Below, in pieces: positions 61,201 through 64,000 of a DNA stretch of 64,000 bases (position 1 is its first letter; each line of letters begins with the position of its first letter). The stretch covers positions 43,048,512-43,112,511 of the forward strand of contig NC_134281.1 in the NCBI RefSeq assembly GCF_949628215.1, read 5' to 3'. The notes below the pieces were generated by a model. That model was not told the origin of the DNA and did no database searches. It saw only the letters and a list, made by a program, of their open reading frames with translations. The position numbers and the translations under genes were made by a program. This DNA is from Phalacrocorax aristotelis. Lineage: Eukaryota > Chordata > Aves > Suliformes > Phalacrocoracidae.

Positions 61201-63555
61201 CCTTGCTCTTTTATGGTCCAGCTTTTAAGAACTGCCAGAGGGATATTAGTAAGAATAATTTGTATGTTGGTACATGGGTGATGTTGCACTTCAGCTTTAA
61301 ATAGAAGCAGATGGGGTTTAGCTAATTCTATGGAGCTATATATAGTAAATAAGAAAGATCTAAATAGGAATTGTGAAATTATATACTGAACTTGCTCCAT
61401 TCTAATTGCCGTTGCAGTGAACAGGCCAAATACTTCATGTTGCCAATTGATTATAGTCCTTTATAGTCCTAATCAATAAACTAATTAAGCTGCTGTTTTC
61501 AGCCTTTCTTCCCATTAGTAATGACAAATGGTGATCATGTCCATCACTCTAATATCTGAGCACCAGCCCAGTTTAATTACTTTCTTGAAGAGTGGAGAGA
61601 TCAGCAGTCCTGTGCAGAGTGCCTTGCATTTCAAAGCGATGCTCCCCAGCGTACCAACAGCAGCTCAGGGCTGGACTGGGTTTGTTACTGATAATAGTGA
61701 CTCATATCTCCCATATCATAGCACCTCTCCAGGCTGCCTAAATGCGCCCTAGGCTGTGGTGGTCTTTGCTCAATAGGTCTCCCAAGGAATGCAGGTGTGA
61801 TGAAAGTCACACCACACTTCGCTTTTTTAGGAGCTATGTGTCTATGGACCATTTGAGCTGAGCTGTTGCTGGATTTTATAGGTGGCTGTGAAGACTTGCA
61901 ATCTTGATCCTCTCCCCTCTCTCCCATCCCACTTTGTTTCTTTGTGGTGTACAGTTAAAGGACAGTGCAATGGCCTTTTTGAAGTGTGGTTAGTCTTGAA
62001 CTCCCTGTCCCAGACTCAGCTTTGAGGGACCCTCTCTTGGCGTTTAAAATTGGCACAAAACCAGGTTGGAGCATGCAAACCCAACAGGCATAGCATGGCA
62101 TCCTAGTGGTTGTTTTTCCCTGAAAACAGTTCAAACCCTGCTTCAGCAGCTCTGTGCTAATGGTAGTGTGTGCCAGTACCCTGGGCTGGAGATGGGAGGG
62201 AACGTCCTTGGGGAAAGGATGTCGTGGCATATAATGTCCAACCTCCAGCAGGATGCTGGAGGTGATGGGGGAGCTGGGGACCCAAGGACAGCCTTAGCAT
62301 CACCATGAGTGAAAAGTAGGTGAGGTATCACCCCAACCTCACAACTGTTGCTCTCACAGAGAATGTGGTTTTGACTGAGACTTTAAAGAAAAAAAGAGTT
62401 GTATTTCATTTCGTTTTCTCTAGGACAGCCATTTGACCCTCATTACAAAATTAATAGTGCTGTTTCAAACATCATCTGTTCCATAACTTTTGGGAACCGC
62501 TTTGACTACCATGACAACCATTTCCAGGAATTGCTGCACTCGCTGGCTGAAACGCTGCTGCTCATTGGAAGTTTCTGGGGCCAGGTAAAGCCAGTCAGAT
62601 GCTCTTCTAGCTTCAGCTGCATGTAAGAGCTCAGAAACTGGAGTTTCTAAGGCACTGATGTAATCTGCTTTTCCCTGCAGAAAAAGAGTCATGTTATAAG
62701 GGAAATGGCCACAAGTATTGTTTTACACTAGACTGGGTTTATACACAAAATCCATCAGGAAAGCAAGGAAGCAAGTTAAAATTATTGAGGCACACTGCAG
62801 GATTGTAAAACCAATCTTATGCCTGACATAACTGAAAAGCAATGGAAAAATCTTAAAAATATCTATGTTTCTACAAAAAGAAGAGTCAATTATTAGCACT
62901 CTCAGTGAAAATTCCCTTCTTTTCCCTCACCCCTTTCCCAACCAGTTTCTCAAATAACTTTTATTTATGACAAAACTGTCTGACATTCCAGGTTTATAAC
63001 AAAAGTAAGTGGATTTGGGGACAGACTGCACATAGCTTCTGCATGGCCCCACAACATGGGCCAGATGGATCTCTGTCTCTTCCATGGACCCCAGCACTAA
63101 GGGGCTCCTCTGCATCCACACTGATTTGTGACTCCGGTGGCCACCTTACATTAGGTAATAGCTTTGGTCACACAACATTAGAGAACTTTATCAGCGGACA
63201 ATATCCGGCCAATTCTTATCTTGTTTGTACTTGTTTACATCTTCATAACTAAATGACCTAAACTGATAATTTTCCTGGTAGCAAGCAGAACCAATAGATT
63301 ATGCTATCATCTCAACTGTGATACCTGCTTTTTTTTTTAACTCAGGAAATGCTCTTTTGCTGTTTGATTTCTCACCAGTTGTATAATGCTTTTCCTTTGG
63401 TCATGAGATGGCTGCCAGGACCCTTTAGGAAAATCTTCAGGCACTGGGAGAAACTTCAATATTTTGTGAAGGGCGTGATCGCAAAGCACAAGGAGGATTT
63501 GGACCACTCTGAGGCAGGAGATTATATTGACTGTTACCTGAAGGAAATAGAAAAG
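58070..63555 (+). CDS. CYP2J: CYP2J-like cytochrome P450, 5' part (exons 1-5, 283 residues; continues past window)
   Basis: This is a microsomal cytochrome P450 monooxygenase of family 2, closest by eye to CYP2J2. That family oxidises arachidonic acid and other lipophilic substrates at the ER membrane with electrons from P450 reductase. The spliced product has an N-terminal membrane anchor (about residues 20-35), a basic stop-transfer KKRRPR (36-41) and the proline hinge PPGP (44-47). It also has the helix-C WxxxR motif (W133, R137) that contacts haem, the CYP2 signature after QPFDP with [12 protein letters not shown] in exon 4, and LPGPF in exon 5. All phases join cleanly (0, 1, 1, 0). The I-helix AGTET-type motif, ExxR and haem cysteine are not in the window, so activity cannot be judged. 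No other P450 exon lies upstream, so this is the leftmost copy here; birds usually carry several CYP2J copies in tandem. Subfamily J is likely; the orthologue number is not assignable. Confidence 0.93.
58277..59864 (+). other. CYP2J-like intron 1
   Basis: This 1588-base intron is bounded by GTAAGA and TTTCAG. It holds an (ATT)-rich patch near 59031-59045. I see no exon, recognisable transposon or RNA gene in it. Confidence 0.9.
59865..60027 (+). CDS. CYP2J: CYP2J-like exon 2 (residues 70-123)
   Basis: The acceptor is a pyrimidine stretch ending CTTTCAG at 59864 and the donor is GTAAGC at 60028. The length is 163 nt, exactly the canonical CYP2 exon 2 size. It encodes the [10 protein letters not shown] beta-1 region and the [20 protein letters not shown] segment, which matches the conserved VKEALV..F.GRP pattern of the family. 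The SRS1 region that shapes substrate entry starts near its end. It finishes with one base of a split glycine codon. Confidence 0.95.
60028..60661 (+). other. CYP2J-like intron 2
   Basis: This 634-base intron runs from GTAAGC to CTACAG. I see only a short poly-T stretch near 60055-60065 and no other feature. Confidence 0.9.
60662..60802 (+). CDS. CYP2J: CYP2J-like exon 3 (residues 124-171 part), 9 nt shorter than usual
   Basis: The acceptor is TTTTTCCATCTACAG at 60661 and the donor is GTGGGC at 60803. It encodes [17 protein letters not shown], the helix-C region with W133 and R137 of the WxxxR haem-propionate motif, then a stretch ending [12 protein letters not shown]2 exon 3 is normally 150 nt; this one is 141. 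Compared with human CYP2J2, the missing three residues fall in the loop after helix C, where most CYP2 proteins have LGLGKKS-type sequence; here the residues are [11 protein letters not shown] consensus donor-like GTAAGT lies inside the exon at 60736-60741. The frame stays open. Confidence 0.9.
60803..62423 (+). other. CYP2J-like intron 3
   Basis: This 1621-base intron runs from GTGGGC to TCTAG. Its short open frames have no recognisable homology. The interior contains a short tandem TTATAGTCC pair near 61453-61471 and nothing else I can name. Confidence 0.88.
62424..62584 (+). CDS. CYP2J: CYP2J-like exon 4 (residues 171 part-224)
   Basis: The acceptor is GTTTTCTCTAG at 62423 and the donor is CAG|GTAAAG at 62585. 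The length of 161 nt is exactly the canonical CYP2 exon 4 size. It encodes [20 protein letters not shown] followed by ITFGNRFDY, nearly identical to the human CYP2J2 segment, then a less conserved helix F/F' part ([18 protein letters not shown]) containing SRS2. Confidence 0.95.
62585..63378 (+). other. CYP2J-like intron 4
   Basis: This 794-base intron runs from GTAAAG to CACCAG. A poly-T run near 63330-63340 sits about 40 bases before the acceptor. A competing AG at about 63346 lies upstream of the chosen splice site. Confidence 0.88.
63379..63555 (+). CDS. CYP2J: CYP2J-like exon 5 (residues 225-283)
   Basis: The acceptor is GATTTCTCACCAG at 63378, not the AG in front of GAAATGCTC near 63346. 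This choice gives 177 nt, the canonical CYP2 exon 5 size, and starts at [16 protein letters not shown], matching LYNVFPWIMKFLPGP of human CYP2J2. It ends [18 protein letters not shown] at 63556 in phase 0. It covers the F-G loop to helix H. The next exon would begin the I-helix and is outside the window. Confidence 0.95.
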
Positions 63556-64000
63556 GTAAGAGGGAAATACCTAAAGTCACCTAAAGCTTAAACCAAGAAA
63601 TGAGCAGATAAGGCTCAAGGCTGTTCTGTCAGAGGAGCCCATGCCTCCTGCATTGCCTTCTCCTCCCTACCTCTTCCACGTCAAAATTTTAGCAACAGCA
63701 AGAGCCTGATCACTTTGAAAACACACAAATCTTTTTTTCATTTGGAAGTATTTACCCTTTGTCTTCTTCCATTTTTCATTCTGTCATGTGGCGTATGTGT
63801 TCCTCAGGGAATGTGTTCACGTTCCTATGAGAGCTCACAGGCCTGTGTTTTCTATTGTGAAACCTCATGTTTAAAAACACTACCTGCTTTCAAAAGTTGC
63901 TCTACAGCAAGCAGGGTATCTTTCAAAGCATTCTGCAGGGCTTGTAATTCAATGAAAGTAAGGGGTAGAAATTTCCAAGTCCAGGAGTGATGAACAATAA
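63556..64000 (+). other. CYP2J-like intron 5, start only
   Basis: After the GTAAGA donor the window ends without another exon. No P450 I-helix motif is visible in any frame here. Confidence 0.85.

Noticed and set aside
63349..63378. Upstream extension of P450 exon 5 (frame starting [10 protein letters not shown])
   Set aside because: Using the acceptor at 63378 gives the canonical 177-nt exon and aligns at LYNAFP; the extra residues have no counterpart in CYP2J2.
1..64000. CRISPR arrays, bacterial operons, tRNA or rRNA genes, retroviral coding regions
   Set aside because: No regularly spaced direct repeats, clover-leaf genes or viral enzyme motifs were seen; the window is vertebrate nuclear DNA.

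Overview
The window looks like nuclear DNA of an amniote, most likely a bird. A spliced cytochrome P450 of the CYP2J type lies at the right end with classical GT/AG introns of about 0.6 to 1.6 kb. The only dispersed repeats I recognise are old, strongly decayed CR1/L3-like LINE and MIR-like tRNA-SINE pieces. I see no young LINE, Alu-like or LTR element, and no bacterial or organelle organisation. Compact introns and low repeat load favour a bird over a turtle, crocodilian or mammal; this is inference.

Layout. About 235-765 is a CpG-rich, promoter-like block with five GGCCCC hexanucleotides, followed at once by a (CAA)12 tract. From there to about 57.7 kb I recognise no protein-coding gene. 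This stretch holds one good ancient CR1 fragment (about 7980-8397), several MIR-like fragments, simple repeats, G-quadruplex-prone tracts and small CpG clusters. It also has many AT-rich blocks with homeodomain, POU and TCF-type motifs, as seen in conserved non-coding elements of vertebrate gene deserts. Two short exon-like modules (12087-12153 and 17488-17576) have plausible splice sites and open frames but no recognisable homology.

The one solid gene is a CYP2J-like monooxygenase on the + strand. Exons 1 to 5 are at 58070-58276, 59865-60027, 60662-60802, 62424-62584 and 63379-63555, encoding the first 283 residues. Exons 2, 4 and 5 have exactly the lengths I know for CYP2-family genes (163, 161 and 177 nt). 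Exon 3 is 141 nt instead of the usual 150, a 3-residue in-frame loss next to an internal GTAAGT. Exons 6-9, with the I-helix and haem-cysteine loop, lie beyond the right edge.

Context. In human, the order near CYP2J2 is CYP2J2, C1orf87, a gene desert, then NFIA. If that synteny holds, the 58 kb upstream of this gene would face NFIA, and the left CpG island could be an NFIA-side or lncRNA promoter. I found no recognisable C1orf87 or NFIA exon, so this remains a hypothesis. I found no new multi-gene system; the best leads are the exon-3 anomaly, the repeat-bearing CpG island, the two exon-like modules and the motif-dense candidate enhancers.
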